Assembly (NCBI GenBank): GCA_002293375.1
Contig: DBDA01000022.1
Coordinates: 21,840-29,516 of the forward strand
Source: Odoribacter sp. UBA944
GTDB taxonomy: Bacteria > Bacteroidota > Bacteroidia > Bacteroidales > Marinifilaceae
Direction: 5' to 3'
Length of the DNA: 7,677 nucleotides
The notes under the pieces are model-generated. The model was given only the letters and a program-made list of their open reading frames with translations, was not told the DNA's origin and did no database searches. A program made the translations under genes and the position numbers. Positions 1 to 7,204 of the stretch are shown in pieces. Every line of letters begins with the position of its first letter. Position 1 is the first letter of the stretch.

Positions 1-181
1 TGCGCATTTCGGCCCCATCAAACAGCAGAAAGGGTGTGCCTGGCTTCTCTTTCGCCTCGACTTGTTTATTATCCAGCGTTTCCAGCATCCATTTTTTATC
101 CGTCAACTTGGTTCCATTCTGTACGGACTTGCAGGAGAGCATTCCCAGCCCTATTGCGCAAGCTAAAAGTAACATTCTCAT
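1..181 (-). CDS. Small lipoprotein, possibly META/HslJ-like (N-terminal part, cut by window edge)
   Basis: The minus strand is open from an ATG at 181-179 to the window edge (60 codons). The protein starts MRMLLLACAIGLGMLSC, a short hydrophobic signal sequence ending in a lipobox-like M-L-S-C with the predicted lipidated Cys at residue 17. A polar linker follows, then LTDKKWMLETLDNK and PFLLFDGAEMR. The pattern 'L-x3-W-x-L-x2-L' followed by a 'PFLLFD' strand resembles the start of META (HslJ/DUF306) domains, which are common in Bacteroidota lipoproteins. This is a resemblance by eye only. The residues after Cys17 are not acidic, so there is no obvious Bacteroidota surface-export signal. A second ATG lies two codons in (175-173). 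The gene is divergent from nqr and has no evident role in it. Upstream, 287-280 (minus) reads TTAATTTG, one mismatch from the -7 consensus. NlpE-like or other small lipoproteins are alternatives. Confidence 0.6.
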   Translation of the reverse strand, partial: MRMLLLACAIGLGMLSCKSVQNGTKLTDKKWMLETLDNKQVEAKEKPGTPFLLFDGAEMR

Positions 182-322
182 AGGTTCTCTTTTTGTTTCG
201 GTTTGTACTCGCAAAAAACATGCCATCGTTATCTATCCAAAAGGTTCCGGATTAAGGAATAAAAAAATCCCGCAACGGCCAAATTAATGTATTATTAACG
301 ACAAAATTACGCAATTGGTTTG

Positions 323-330
323 TATATTTG
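323..330 (+). promoter_or_regulatory. Candidate -7 promoter element for the nqr operon
   Basis: TATATTTG is an exact match to the Bacteroidota sigma-ABfr -7 consensus TAnnTTTG. It lies 83 bp before the nqrA ATG, which would give a leader of roughly 75 nt. No good -33 TTTG is visible at the usual 19-21 bp spacing; TTAA at 295-298 is the nearest weak candidate. The whole 182-413 gap is AT-rich and contains no other gene that I can see. A weak stem (CAAAAA 342-347 with TTTTTG 353-358) falls in the predicted leader and has no clear meaning. No other promoter of this type was seen within the tightly packed operon. Confidence 0.5.
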
Positions 331-413
331 CGCCTGTTCTTCAAAAAATCACTTTTTGTGCGTATCGGAACAAACTGAAAAGAACCCTAATATACTAAAA
401 TTATTTGCTTGAT

Positions 414-1766
414 ATGTCCAAGGTTATCACACTGAAAAAAGGCCTTGATATTCACCTGAACGGAGTGGCCGAAAAGAGGGTGGTCGATGCGGAGAAAGCT
501 GTTCTCTACGCCGTGAAACCCGTTGATTTCCGGCTGATCCCCAAGTTGAGCGTCAAACCGGGTGATGCAGTGAAAGCGGGCGATGTCCTGTTCACCGACA
601 AAGCCAATCCCGCTATCCGGTTCGCCTCTCCCGTCAGCGGCACCGTTGAGTCCGTTAACAGGGGGGAACGAAGAAAAATGCTGGAGGTGGTGGTAAAAGC
701 CTCCCCGGAGATCGAGTACGTGGATTTCGGACAGGTGGATGTAAATACGCTGGGCCGGGAAGAGGTGGTAGAGCGGATGTTGGAAAGCGGCGTTTGGCCG
801 TTGCTGATCCAGCGGCCTTACGGAATCATCGCCGATCCGGGCGTCACGCCGAAAGCGGTGTTTGTTTCCGCCTTTGACTCCTCCCCGCTGGCTCCGGATT
901 ACGATTTTGTACTAAAAGGGGAAGAAAAGGCGTTGCAGGCCGGTGTGGATTGCCTGAAAAAACTTTGCGGCAAAGAGGTCAACCTGGGGGTAAAAGCCGA
1001 TACGGCGGCGGACTCCGTTTTTTTGAAATTGGAAAATACGGCTGTTACCCGGTTCAAGGGGCCTCACCCCGCCGGCAATACGGGCGTACAGATCAATCGC
1101 CTGAACCCCATAAACAAAGGGGAGTTTGTCTGGACCATCAATATCCAGGACCTGGTTATTTTGGGGCGCCTGTTTACGGAAGGCCGGTACGACGCCCGGA
1201 AAATCGTTTCCCTGTCCGGTTCCGAGGTAAGCGCTCCCGCTTATTTTCATACTGTTTCCGGTGCACAGATCAGCAGCCTGACGGACGGAAAACTGAAAAA
1301 CAAGGTACACCAACGTATTGTATCCGGGAATGTCCTGACGGGCCAAAAAGTGACGGCTGATAATTTCCTGGGCTTTTACGCCAATCAAGTTACTGTTATT
1401 CCGGAAGGGGATTATTCCGAATTTCTGGGATGGGCGATGCCGGGGTTCGGGAAATTTTCCGCCTCGAAACTGTTCCCCTCGTTCCTCTGCCCGAAGAAGC
1501 GCTACTCGCTGAATGCCAATTACCACGGAGAGCGGCGCGCTTTTGTGGTTTCCGGACAGTACGAAAAGGTATTCCCGATGGACATCCTGCCGGTCTACCT
1601 GCTGAAAGCGGCGCTGGCCGGGGACATCGACAAAATGGAGCAACTCGGTATTTACGAGGTGTTGCCGGAGGACATGGCCCTGTGTGAATTTGTCTGCACG
1701 TCCAAAACGCCCGTGCAACAGATCCTCGGCAACGGCATCGACCTGATGATGAAAGAAACGAATTAA
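414..1766 (+). CDS. nqrA: Na+-translocating NADH:quinone reductase subunit A
   Basis: NqrA is the large cytoplasmic peripheral subunit of Na+-NQR, associated with quinone binding near the membrane face. The 450-residue product matches the usual family length (about 445-455). It begins MSKVITLKKGLDIHLNG, followed by a barrel-sandwich (lipoyl-like) region at about 30-100 with KPGDAVKAGDVL and the 'ASPVSGTV' turn. Further family blocks are GPHPAGNTGVQINRLNP (216-232), GERRAFVVSGQYEKVFPMD (372-390) and the C-terminal EDMALCEFVCTSKTPVQQ (419-436). The SLBB-type region lies roughly at 255-315. There is no signal peptide or membrane helix. I chose the ATG at 414 over an in-frame TTG at 405 because family members begin at this MSKxI. 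No Shine-Dalgarno is visible, as is usual in Bacteroidota. It is the first gene of the operon, with 11 bp before nqrB. Confidence 0.96.
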   Translation: MSKVITLKKGLDIHLNGVAEKRVVDAEKAVLYAVKPVDFRLIPKLSVKPGDAVKAGDVLFTDKANPAIRFASPVSGTVESVNRGERRKMLEVVVKASPEIEYVDFGQVDVNTLGREEVVERMLESGVWPLLIQRPYGIIADPGVTPKAVFVSAFDSSPLAPDYDFVLKGEEKALQAGVDCLKKLCGKEVNLGVKADTAADSVFLKLENTAVTRFKGPHPAGNTGVQINRLNPINKGEFVWTINIQDLVILGRLFTEGRYDARKIVSLSGSEVSAPAYFHTVSGAQISSLTDGKLKNKVHQRIVSGNVLTGQKVTADNFLGFYANQVTVIPEGDYSEFLGWAMPGFGKFSASKLFPSFLCPKKRYSLNANYHGERRAFVVSGQYEKVFPMDILPVYLLKAALAGDIDKMEQLGIYEVLPEDMALCEFVCTSKTPVQQILGNGIDLMMKETN

Positions 1767-1777
1767 TTGCGATACGT

Positions 1778-2926
1778 ATGAAATTCTTGCGAAATTACTT
1801 AGACAAGATCAAGCCTCATTTTGAAAAGGGGGGAAAACTGGAAAAACTCCATTCCGTCTTTACAGGCTTTGAGTCTTTTCTTTTTGTACCCGCCCACACG
1901 ACCCGTTCCGGGGCGCACATCCGGGACGCGGTGGACCTGAAAAGGACCATGATCGTGGTGGTGCTGGCGTTGGTCCCGGCGTTGCTGTTCGGCATGTACA
2001 ACGTAGGCTACCAGCATTTTCTGGCGAACGGATCTTTGGCCGGGACCGGTTTCTGGCAACTGTTCCTGTACGGATTTTTACAGGTGTTGCCGATGATTGT
2101 GGTCTCTTACGCGGTGGGACTCGGCATTGAATTTGCCGTCGCCCAGATCAAAGGCCACGAGATCAACGAAGGCTTTTTGGTATCCGGGTTACTGATCCCC
2201 ATGATCATGCCGGTGGAGGCCCCGTTGTGGATGGTAGGCCTCTCCACCGCTTTCGCCGTGATCATCGGGAAGGAGATCTTCGGGGGAACGGGCATGAACA
2301 TCTGGAATCCGGCACTGTTGGCCCGGGCGTTCTTTTTCTTCTCCTACCCCTCCATGATCTCCGGCGACGCGGTCTGGATCGCCGGAAAACCCGATACCTT
2401 TTCCGGGGCGACCCCGTTGGCCGAAGCCGCCGTAGGGAACCCGCTGCCGGATACGGCGACCCTGTTCTGGGGATTGATCCCCGGTTCCATCGGCGAAACA
2501 TCCGCGTTCTGCATCTTGCTGGGGGCGGTACTGCTGTTGGCCACGGGCATTGCCAGTTGGAAAATCATGCTCTCCGTCTTTGCCGGCGGTTACCTGACCG
2601 CCCTGCTGGTCGGCTCCCTCCTGCCCGCCGACAATGTGTACGCCCACGTAGGGGCGTTGCAGCACCTGTTGATGGGCGGTTTCGCTTTCGGGGCGGTGTT
2701 TATGGCGACCGATCCCGTTACGTCGGCGCAGACCGGGAAGGGCAAATTTATTTACGGCCTGTTGGTGGGCGTGATGGCGATTGTGATCCGCACCCTGAAC
2801 CCCGGATACCCGGAAGGCATGATGCTGGCGATCCTGCTGATGAACACCTTCGCGCCGCTGATCGACTGGTTCGTGGTACAGGGGAACATCAACCGCCGGT
2901 TGAAACGGATCAAACCCATTTCTTAA
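1778..2926 (+). CDS. nqrB: Na+-translocating NADH:quinone reductase subunit B
   Basis: NqrB is the large integral membrane subunit. It carries covalent FMN and riboflavin and is a main part of the Na+ translocation path and the site of quinone reduction. The 382-residue protein has a cytoplasmic N-terminus with the family segment HTTRSGAHIRDAVDLKR (40-56), then about nine or ten hydrophobic segments starting at about 57 (TMIVVVLALVPALLFGMY). The conserved EGFLVSGLLIPMIMP block is at 131-145 and GKEIFGGTGMNIWNPALLAR at 164-183. The FMN attachment motif S-G-A-T is at 209-212, with Thr212 as the expected phosphoester-linked residue. The family feature MATDPVTSAQT occurs later in the protein, followed by a final helix and a basic tail. 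The ATG is preceded by only 11 bp of spacer after nqrA. The FMN transferase ApbE that this motif needs is not in the window. Confidence 0.97.
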   Translation: MKFLRNYLDKIKPHFEKGGKLEKLHSVFTGFESFLFVPAHTTRSGAHIRDAVDLKRTMIVVVLALVPALLFGMYNVGYQHFLANGSLAGTGFWQLFLYGFLQVLPMIVVSYAVGLGIEFAVAQIKGHEINEGFLVSGLLIPMIMPVEAPLWMVGLSTAFAVIIGKEIFGGTGMNIWNPALLARAFFFFSYPSMISGDAVWIAGKPDTFSGATPLAEAAVGNPLPDTATLFWGLIPGSIGETSAFCILLGAVLLLATGIASWKIMLSVFAGGYLTALLVGSLLPADNVYAHVGALQHLLMGGFAFGAVFMATDPVTSAQTGKGKFIYGLLVGVMAIVIRTLNPGYPEGMMLAILLMNTFAPLIDWFVVQGNINRRLKRIKPIS

Positions 2927-2939
2927 ATCTCTACCGATT

Positions 2940-3629
2940 ATGAACAGACAAGGAAATACCTACACCTTTATTTACGCGGTGGTTTTGGTGGTGATCGTAG
3001 CGGCGGTGCTGGCCGTCATCTCCCTCTGGCTGCAACCGAAGCAAAACGAAAATGTGGAAAACGAAAAGCGCCGGAACATTCTGAGCGCCGTGAAGATCGA
3101 GGCTTCGTCCGAAACGTCCAAAGAGTTGTTCGACAAGTACATCGTTGAACAGTTCGTCGTCGATTCCAAGGGGGAAAAGAGGGACGGGGACGCATTCCGG
3201 ACAGACTTGGCCCGGGAGTTTAAGAAAAGCGACGGGGAGCGGCTGTTGCCGGTGTTTGTCGCCCAAACGGAAAACGGCCTCAAATACATTTTGCCGTTGT
3301 ACGGGACGGGCCTGTGGGGGCCGATCTGGGGGTACCTCTCGTTGAACGAAGACAAGAATACCATTTACGGGGCGGTGTTCGACCACAAGGGGGAAACGCC
3401 CGGATTGGGGGCCGAGATCACCACTCTCCCGTTCAGCGGCCAGTTTATCGGAAAAACCGTTTTTGACAACGAACAACTGATCTCCATCCTGATCAAAAAG
3501 GGGGGAAATGCTTCCGGCCCGCACGAAGTGGACGCTATTTCCGGGGGGACCATTACTTCCCAGGGGGTTGAAAAGATGATCAAAAATTATTTATCCTGTT
3601 ACGAATCCTTCTTAAAACAAAAAGAGTGA
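2940..3629 (+). CDS. nqrC: Na+-translocating NADH:quinone reductase subunit C
   Basis: NqrC is a membrane-anchored subunit that exposes a covalently bound FMN and relays electrons towards NqrB. The 229-residue product has one N-terminal transmembrane helix (about 10-31, TFIYAVVLVVIVAAVLAVIS). A periplasmic FMN-binding domain follows, with YGTGLWGPIWGYLSL (121-135) and HKGETPGLGAEI (149-160). The attachment motif is S-G-G-T-I-T at 201-206, so Thr204 is the predicted FMN-linked residue. The family often has Ala rather than Gly before this Thr. That is a tolerated position and the essential S-G-x-T pattern is intact. The gene starts 13 bp after nqrB. Its TGA overlaps the nqrD ATG (TGATG at 3627-3631), which implies translational coupling. 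Confidence 0.97.
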   Translation: MNRQGNTYTFIYAVVLVVIVAAVLAVISLWLQPKQNENVENEKRRNILSAVKIEASSETSKELFDKYIVEQFVVDSKGEKRDGDAFRTDLAREFKKSDGERLLPVFVAQTENGLKYILPLYGTGLWGPIWGYLSLNEDKNTIYGAVFDHKGETPGLGAEITTLPFSGQFIGKTVFDNEQLISILIKKGGNASGPHEVDAISGGTITSQGVEKMIKNYLSCYESFLKQKE

Positions 3630-4270
3630 TGAGCGAAAAAGAATCGTTATTTTCGGCAAAAAACCGGCAGTTGCTGCTCGGCCCGCTCAGCAAGGACAAC
3701 CCGGTTTTGGTGCAGATACTTGGGATCTGTTCCGCACTGGCGGTGACCGCCAAATTGGAACCTGCCATTGTAATGGCCCTTTCGGTAACCGCTGTTACGG
3801 CGTTCGCCAATGTGATCCTCTCGCTGTTGCGCAACACCATACCGACCCGCATCCGCATCATCGTGCAATTGGTGGTGGTCGCCGCATTGGTGATTGTGGT
3901 CGACCAGATCCTGAAAGCCTTTTCGTACGAGATCAGCAAACAACTCTCCGTATTTGTCGGGCTGATCATTACCAACTGCATCATCATGGGGCGCATCGAA
4001 GCGTTCGCGCTGGCCAACCGGCCCTGGCCCTCCCTGTTGGACGGGATCGGGAACGGATTGGGGTACGGCCTGATCTTGGTGATCGTGGCTTTTTTCCGGG
4101 AGTTGCTGGGTTCCGGCACCCTGTTCGGCCTTCAGGTGATCCCCCAGGTGTTGTACGATTGGGGGTACCGGAACAACGGGTTGATGATCCTCCCGCCGAT
4201 GGCCCTGATCCTGGTCGGGATCATCATTTGGGTACACCGCGCCCGCAACAAGGATTTGATCGAAAAATAA
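3629..4270 (+). CDS. nqrD: Na+-translocating NADH:quinone reductase subunit D
   Basis: NqrD is a six-helix membrane subunit that pairs with NqrE in inverted orientation and holds half of the intramembrane iron-sulfur centre. From the ATG at 3629 the product is 213 residues (MSEKESLFSAKNRQLLLGPL). Two cysteines sit where the family has its metal ligands: Cys34 in LGICSALAVT and Cys117 in TNCIIMGRIEAFA. Other NqrD hallmarks are the NPVLVQILG entry to helix 1, the EAFALANRPWPSLLDGIGNGLGYG region (124-147) and FFRELLGSGTL (155-165). A GTG one codon earlier (3626) is in frame, but the ATG overlapping the nqrC stop is preferred. The protein ends in a short basic cytoplasmic tail. It resembles RnfE of Rnf complexes, but the NqrA, NqrB and NqrF partners settle the identity. 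Confidence 0.96.
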   Translation: MSEKESLFSAKNRQLLLGPLSKDNPVLVQILGICSALAVTAKLEPAIVMALSVTAVTAFANVILSLLRNTIPTRIRIIVQLVVVAALVIVVDQILKAFSYEISKQLSVFVGLIITNCIIMGRIEAFALANRPWPSLLDGIGNGLGYGLILVIVAFFRELLGSGTLFGLQVIPQVLYDWGYRNNGLMILPPMALILVGIIIWVHRARNKDLIEK

Positions 4271-4288
4271 CGACAAAGACAAGAATAC

Positions 4289-4909
4289 ATGGAAAATTTA
4301 GTCAATATATTTATCCGCTCGATCTTTATCGACAACATGATATTCGCATACTTTTTGGGTATGTGCTCGTATCTGGCCGTTTCCAAGACCGTAAAGACCT
4401 CTTTCGGGTTGGGAATCGCCGTGGTGTTTGTCCTGTTGATCACTGTGCCGGTCAACTACCTGCTGGACAACTACGTGCTGAAAGCGGGCGCGTTGAGTTG
4501 GCTGTTGGGGGAAGAAGCCGCCGGGATTGACCTGAGCTTTTTGAGTTTTATTATCTTTATCGCCGTGATAGCCGCCATGGTGCAATTGGTGGAGATGGTG
4601 GTGGAGAAGTTTACGCCCGCCCTGTACAACCAGTTGGGGATCTTTTTGCCGCTGATCGCCGTGAACTGCGCCATCATGGGGGCTTCCCTGTTTATGCAGG
4701 AGAGAAGCTACGCCCACCTGGGCGAAGCGGCGGTGTTCGGGTTGGGTTCCGGCATCGGCTGGCTGTTGGCCATCGTCGGCATCGCCGCGATCCGGGAAAA
4801 GTTGGCCTATTCGGACATTCCCGCCCCGCTCCGGGGTGTCGGTATTTCGTTCATTGTTACCGGCCTGATGGGGATTGCCTTTATGAGTTTCCTCGGTATC
4901 AATATTTAA
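4289..4909 (+). CDS. nqrE: Na+-translocating NADH:quinone reductase subunit E
   Basis: NqrE is the six-helix membrane partner of NqrD and supplies the other two cysteines of the intramembrane iron centre. The 206-residue product begins MENLVNIFIRSIFIDNMIFA. The predicted ligands are Cys26 in FLGMCSYLAVS and Cys127 in AVNCAIMGASLFM. Other family blocks are TVPVNYLLDNYVL (52-64), QLVEMVVEKFTPALYNQLGI (99-118) and IREKLAYSDIPAPLRGVG (168-185). The length matches the usual NqrE (about 198-208). It follows nqrD by 18 bp and is in the expected order before nqrF. RnfA is the homologue in Rnf complexes, and the operon context makes NqrE the right call. Confidence 0.97.
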   Translation: MENLVNIFIRSIFIDNMIFAYFLGMCSYLAVSKTVKTSFGLGIAVVFVLLITVPVNYLLDNYVLKAGALSWLLGEEAAGIDLSFLSFIIFIAVIAAMVQLVEMVVEKFTPALYNQLGIFLPLIAVNCAIMGASLFMQERSYAHLGEAAVFGLGSGIGWLLAIVGIAAIREKLAYSDIPAPLRGVGISFIVTGLMGIAFMSFLGINI

Positions 4910-4933
4910 TCCATTCTGTATAAAACCGAAGTT

Positions 4934-6193
4934 ATGATACTGTTATTGATCGATACGACCATTGTCGCCGCCGGGGTGATCGTGTTTCTTTGCGTCACAC
5001 TGTTGCTGGTCGGGATGTTGCTGTACGCCAAGGAAAAATTGACGCCGAAAGGCGAAGTCCGGATCAACATCAACGAGGGGGAGCGCTCCCTCTCCACCCA
5101 ACCGGGCGGCAGCCTGCTGTCGGTGTTGGGCAATGAAAAGATCTTCCTGCCGTCGGCGTGCGGGGGAAAAGGCTCCTGCGGCATGTGCAAATGCCAGGTG
5201 TTTTCGGGGGCCGGTTCCATTTTGCCGACCGAAACCGGCTTTTTTTCCTACCGGGAACAGCACGAGAATTGGCGGTTGGCCTGTCAGGTAAAGGTGAAAG
5301 AGAACCTCACCATGCAGATTCCGGAGGAGGTGTTGGGGATTAAGAAGTGGGAGTGCGAAGTGGTTTCCAACCGGAATGTGGCCACCTTTATCAAGGAGTT
5401 TGTGGTGAAGCTGCCGGAGGGGGAAACGCTCAAATTTAAGTCGGGCGGGTACATACAGATAGACGTTCCCAAAATCGACGTGGATTTCCGGAGCATGGAT
5501 ATCGACGAGCGTTTCCGGACCGACTGGGAGAAGATGCGCCTGTTCGACCTGAAAATGAGCAATCCGGAACCGACGTACCGGGCTTACTCAATGGCGAACC
5601 ACCCGGCGGAAGGGAACATCATCATGCTGAACATCCGCATTGCCACTCCTCCGTTCGACCGGGCCAGGGGAGGTTTCGCCCCTGTCAATCCGGGGGTTTG
5701 TTCCTCCTACATTTTCTCCCGCAAACCGGGCGATAAGGTGACCATTTCGGGCCCCTACGGGGAGTTTTTTCTGAAAGATACGGACAACGAGATGATGTTC
5801 ATCGGCGGCGGCGCAGGGATGGCCCCGATGCGTTCGCACATTTTCCACCTGTTCAAAACAGTGAAAAGCAACCGGAAAGTGACGTTCTGGTACGGGGCGC
5901 GTTCGATGAAAGAGGTGTTTTACAAAGAGGAGTTCGACGCCATCGCCGCGGAGTTCCCGAACTTCACCTGGCACCTGGCGTTGTCGGAACCGCTGCCGGA
6001 GGACCACTGGACGGGGCCGACCGGTTTTATCCACCAGGTTATTTACGACAATTACCTGAAAAACCACGAGGCGCCGGAGGATATCGAGTACTACCTCTGC
6101 GGCCCTCCGATGATGAATGCCGCCGCCACGAAGATGCTGTACGACTTGGGGGTTCCCGACGAGAACGTCATGTTCGATGATTTCGGGGCGTAA
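4934..6193 (+). CDS. nqrF: Na+-translocating NADH:quinone reductase subunit F (NADH-oxidising flavoprotein)
   Basis: NqrF is the electron entry point: it oxidises NADH at FAD and passes electrons to a 2Fe-2S cluster. The 419-residue protein has one N-terminal membrane helix (about 10-31). A plant-type ferredoxin domain at about 40-130 has cluster ligands Cys76, Cys82, Cys85 and Cys117 (C-x5-C-x2-C...C), visible in SACGGKGSCGMCKC and NWRLAC. The FAD domain carries R-A-Y-S at 216-219. The NAD(P)H-binding domain has FIGGGAGMAPMRSH (289-302) and YLCGPPMMN (387-395). The C-terminus ends with the aromatic DDFGA, as in this reductase family. All catalytic motifs are intact. It lies 24 bp after nqrE and is the last gene of the operon. 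I see no GC-rich hairpin followed by a T-run after the stop, so transcripts may run on towards the insertion sequence. Confidence 0.98.
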   Translation: MILLLIDTTIVAAGVIVFLCVTLLLVGMLLYAKEKLTPKGEVRININEGERSLSTQPGGSLLSVLGNEKIFLPSACGGKGSCGMCKCQVFSGAGSILPTETGFFSYREQHENWRLACQVKVKENLTMQIPEEVLGIKKWECEVVSNRNVATFIKEFVVKLPEGETLKFKSGGYIQIDVPKIDVDFRSMDIDERFRTDWEKMRLFDLKMSNPEPTYRAYSMANHPAEGNIIMLNIRIATPPFDRARGGFAPVNPGVCSSYIFSRKPGDKVTISGPYGEFFLKDTDNEMMFIGGGAGMAPMRSHIFHLFKTVKSNRKVTFWYGARSMKEVFYKEEFDAIAAEFPNFTWHLALSEPLPEDHWTGPTGFIHQVIYDNYLKNHEAPEDIEYYLCGPPMMNAAATKMLYDLGVPDENVMFDDFGA

Positions 6194-6228
6194 CGTCTGG
6201 TTGGGGATGTAAAAAACATATAAATAAT

Positions 6229-6238
6229 AGAGTTTATA
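6229..6238 (+). repeat. Left terminal inverted repeat of the IS
   Basis: AGAGTTTATA pairs with the right end with one mismatch (G/C at position 4). Only scattered matches follow inward (ATATAAAATAG versus CAGATTAA). Confidence 0.6.
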
Positions 6239-6268
6239 TAAAATAGTTTTCTAAAGCGTTCTTTTCCA

Positions 6269-6276
6269 TATATTTG
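6269..6276 (+). promoter_or_regulatory. Candidate -7 element of the transposase promoter
   Basis: TATATTTG is an exact match to TAnnTTTG and is the same octamer as upstream of nqrA. A weak -33 candidate is TTTT at 6247-6250, with 18 bp spacing. Transcription would begin only about 10 nt before the transposase ATG at 6294, giving an almost leaderless message. The element overlaps the left arm of the palindrome at 6273-6293. Confidence 0.5.
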
Positions 6277-6293
6277 CAGAAATATTCTGCAAA
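6273..6293. promoter_or_regulatory. Perfect 9-bp palindrome abutting the transposase start codon
   Basis: TTTGCAGAA (6273-6281) and TTCTGCAAA (6285-6293) are exact inverted copies separated by ATA. The right arm ends at the base before the ATG, and the left arm covers the TTTG of the -7 element. It could be a protein-binding operator for autoregulation. It could also form an RNA hairpin in transcripts that enter from outside the IS and so block initiation. A transcript from the element's own promoter would start inside the palindrome and lack the left arm. Confidence 0.55.
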
Positions 6294-7200
6294 ATGAAAT
6301 ACGACAAAGTCAAAAAAAATACGAAACAAATGTTGAGTTTGACCGGTTTTAGCGTTGAAGAGTTCGAATCACTGCTGCCTACTTTTAAGTATGAATGGGA
6401 AGAATATTATTCCCATTTCACATTGCAAGGAACTGTTAGACAGCGAATTTCATACAACCGCAAAACGAGTAAAATTCCTCTGATTGGCGATAAATTATTG
6501 TTCATTTTATCTTATCTGAAGAATAATCCGTTACAGGAATATCACGGTACCTGTTTTGATATGACACAGCCACAATGCAACGATTGGATACATTTGTTGT
6601 CCGATATTTTAGTCAAAACCCTGAAAAGGCTCAATGAATTGCCTGAACGAAACTGTGCACGCATGCAGTATGTATTGCAACGGTGTCAAAATGTACTGCT
6701 TGACGGCACCGAACGCCCGATACAGCGACCACAGGCAGAAGACAGGCAAAAATCCTGTTACAGTGGTAAAAAAAACACATAATGTCAAGAATAACCTGCT
6801 GTGCGATGAGCAAAAACGCATTTTATGGCTTTCAAAAACCTTTGATGGCAGTGTTCACGACAAAAGAATTGCAGATGAACAGCCTGTTCGTTTCCCTGTT
6901 GGTATAACTGTGTGGCAAGACACAGGCTTTCAAGGATATAATCCTGAAAATGTTATCGTTAAAATGCCAACAAAGAAACCAAAAGGTAAGGAGTTGTCCC
7001 AAATACAGAAACAGGAAAATAAAGAAATTTCTTCATTTCGTATCCTTGTGGAACACGCCATTGGAAGTGTAAAACAATGTCGTATTGTCAAAGAGCGTTT
7101 TCGATGTACGAAATTTGGGTTCGACGATAAGGTGATGCTTATTGCTTGCGGACTACACAACTTTCGTATATCATTGAAAAATAATGCAATAATAAATTAA
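6294..7200 (+). pseudogene. IS5-like transposase split into two frames at an A8 run
   Basis: The first frame runs from the ATG at 6294 to a TAA at 6780-6782 (162 residues). It holds a helix-turn-helix region resembling HTH_Tnp_4 (about 60-107, from PLIGDKLLFILSYLKNN on) and the first catalytic aspartate, Asp137 in LLDGTERPIQRP. The second frame picks up at the A run with KKTHNVKNNLLCDEQKRILW and carries SKTFDGSVHDKRIAD (second Asp), WQDTGFQGYNP and the glutamate in ILVEHAIGSVK. It ends at TAA 7198-7200. Removing one A from the run at 6768-6775 restores a single 301-residue protein with all DDE residues. The element therefore either carries a slippage mutation or expresses transposase by frameshifting or polymerase slippage. 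There is no other damage, so the insertion looks recent. An ATG at 6634 in the second frame is unlikely to be a natural start. Confidence 0.82.
6768..6775 (+). other. A8 run at the transposase frame change
   Basis: The sequence reads GGT followed by eight A and then CACAT. In the upstream frame it gives G-K-K-N-T-stop; in the downstream frame it gives K-K-T-H-N-V. Joining the two needs one A fewer (or two more), that is a +1 or -2 shift in reading. Confidence 0.8.
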
Positions 7201-7204
7201 TCTG

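Noticed and set aside
36..287. 83-codon + frame at the left edge
   Set aside because: It lies opposite the convincing lipoprotein gene and continues into AT-rich intergenic sequence with no protein-like features.
342..358. CAAAAA/TTTTTG stem in the nqr leader as a riboswitch or attenuator
   Set aside because: A six-pair, nearly all A-T stem in AT-rich DNA, with no terminator or known aptamer pattern.
405..413. TTG at 405 as the nqrA start
   Set aside because: The ATG at 414 begins the conserved MSKxI N-terminus of the family; the three extra residues are not expected.
912..1718. 268-codon open frame on the minus strand across nqrA
   Set aside because: It is a shadow of the GC-rich nqrA codons: rich in Arg, Gln, Gly and His, with no domain sense, and wholly inside a certain gene. 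The same applies to the other long opposite-strand frames across nqrB-nqrF.
2227..2943. 238-codon + frame inside nqrB
   Set aside because: Arg/Gly-rich out-of-frame reading of nqrB with no membrane or domain pattern.
3626..3628. GTG at 3626 as the nqrD start
   Set aside because: The adjacent ATG at 3629 forms a standard stop/start overlap with nqrC and is the better start.
6207..6219. ATGT-AAAAA-ACAT inverted repeat after nqrF as a terminator
   Set aside because: The stem is only four AT-rich pairs and is not followed by a T-run.
6768..6782. Classical -1 programmed frameshift at the A8 run
   Set aside because: A -1 shift enters the third frame, not the one encoding the rest of the transposase; the geometry requires +1 or -2.
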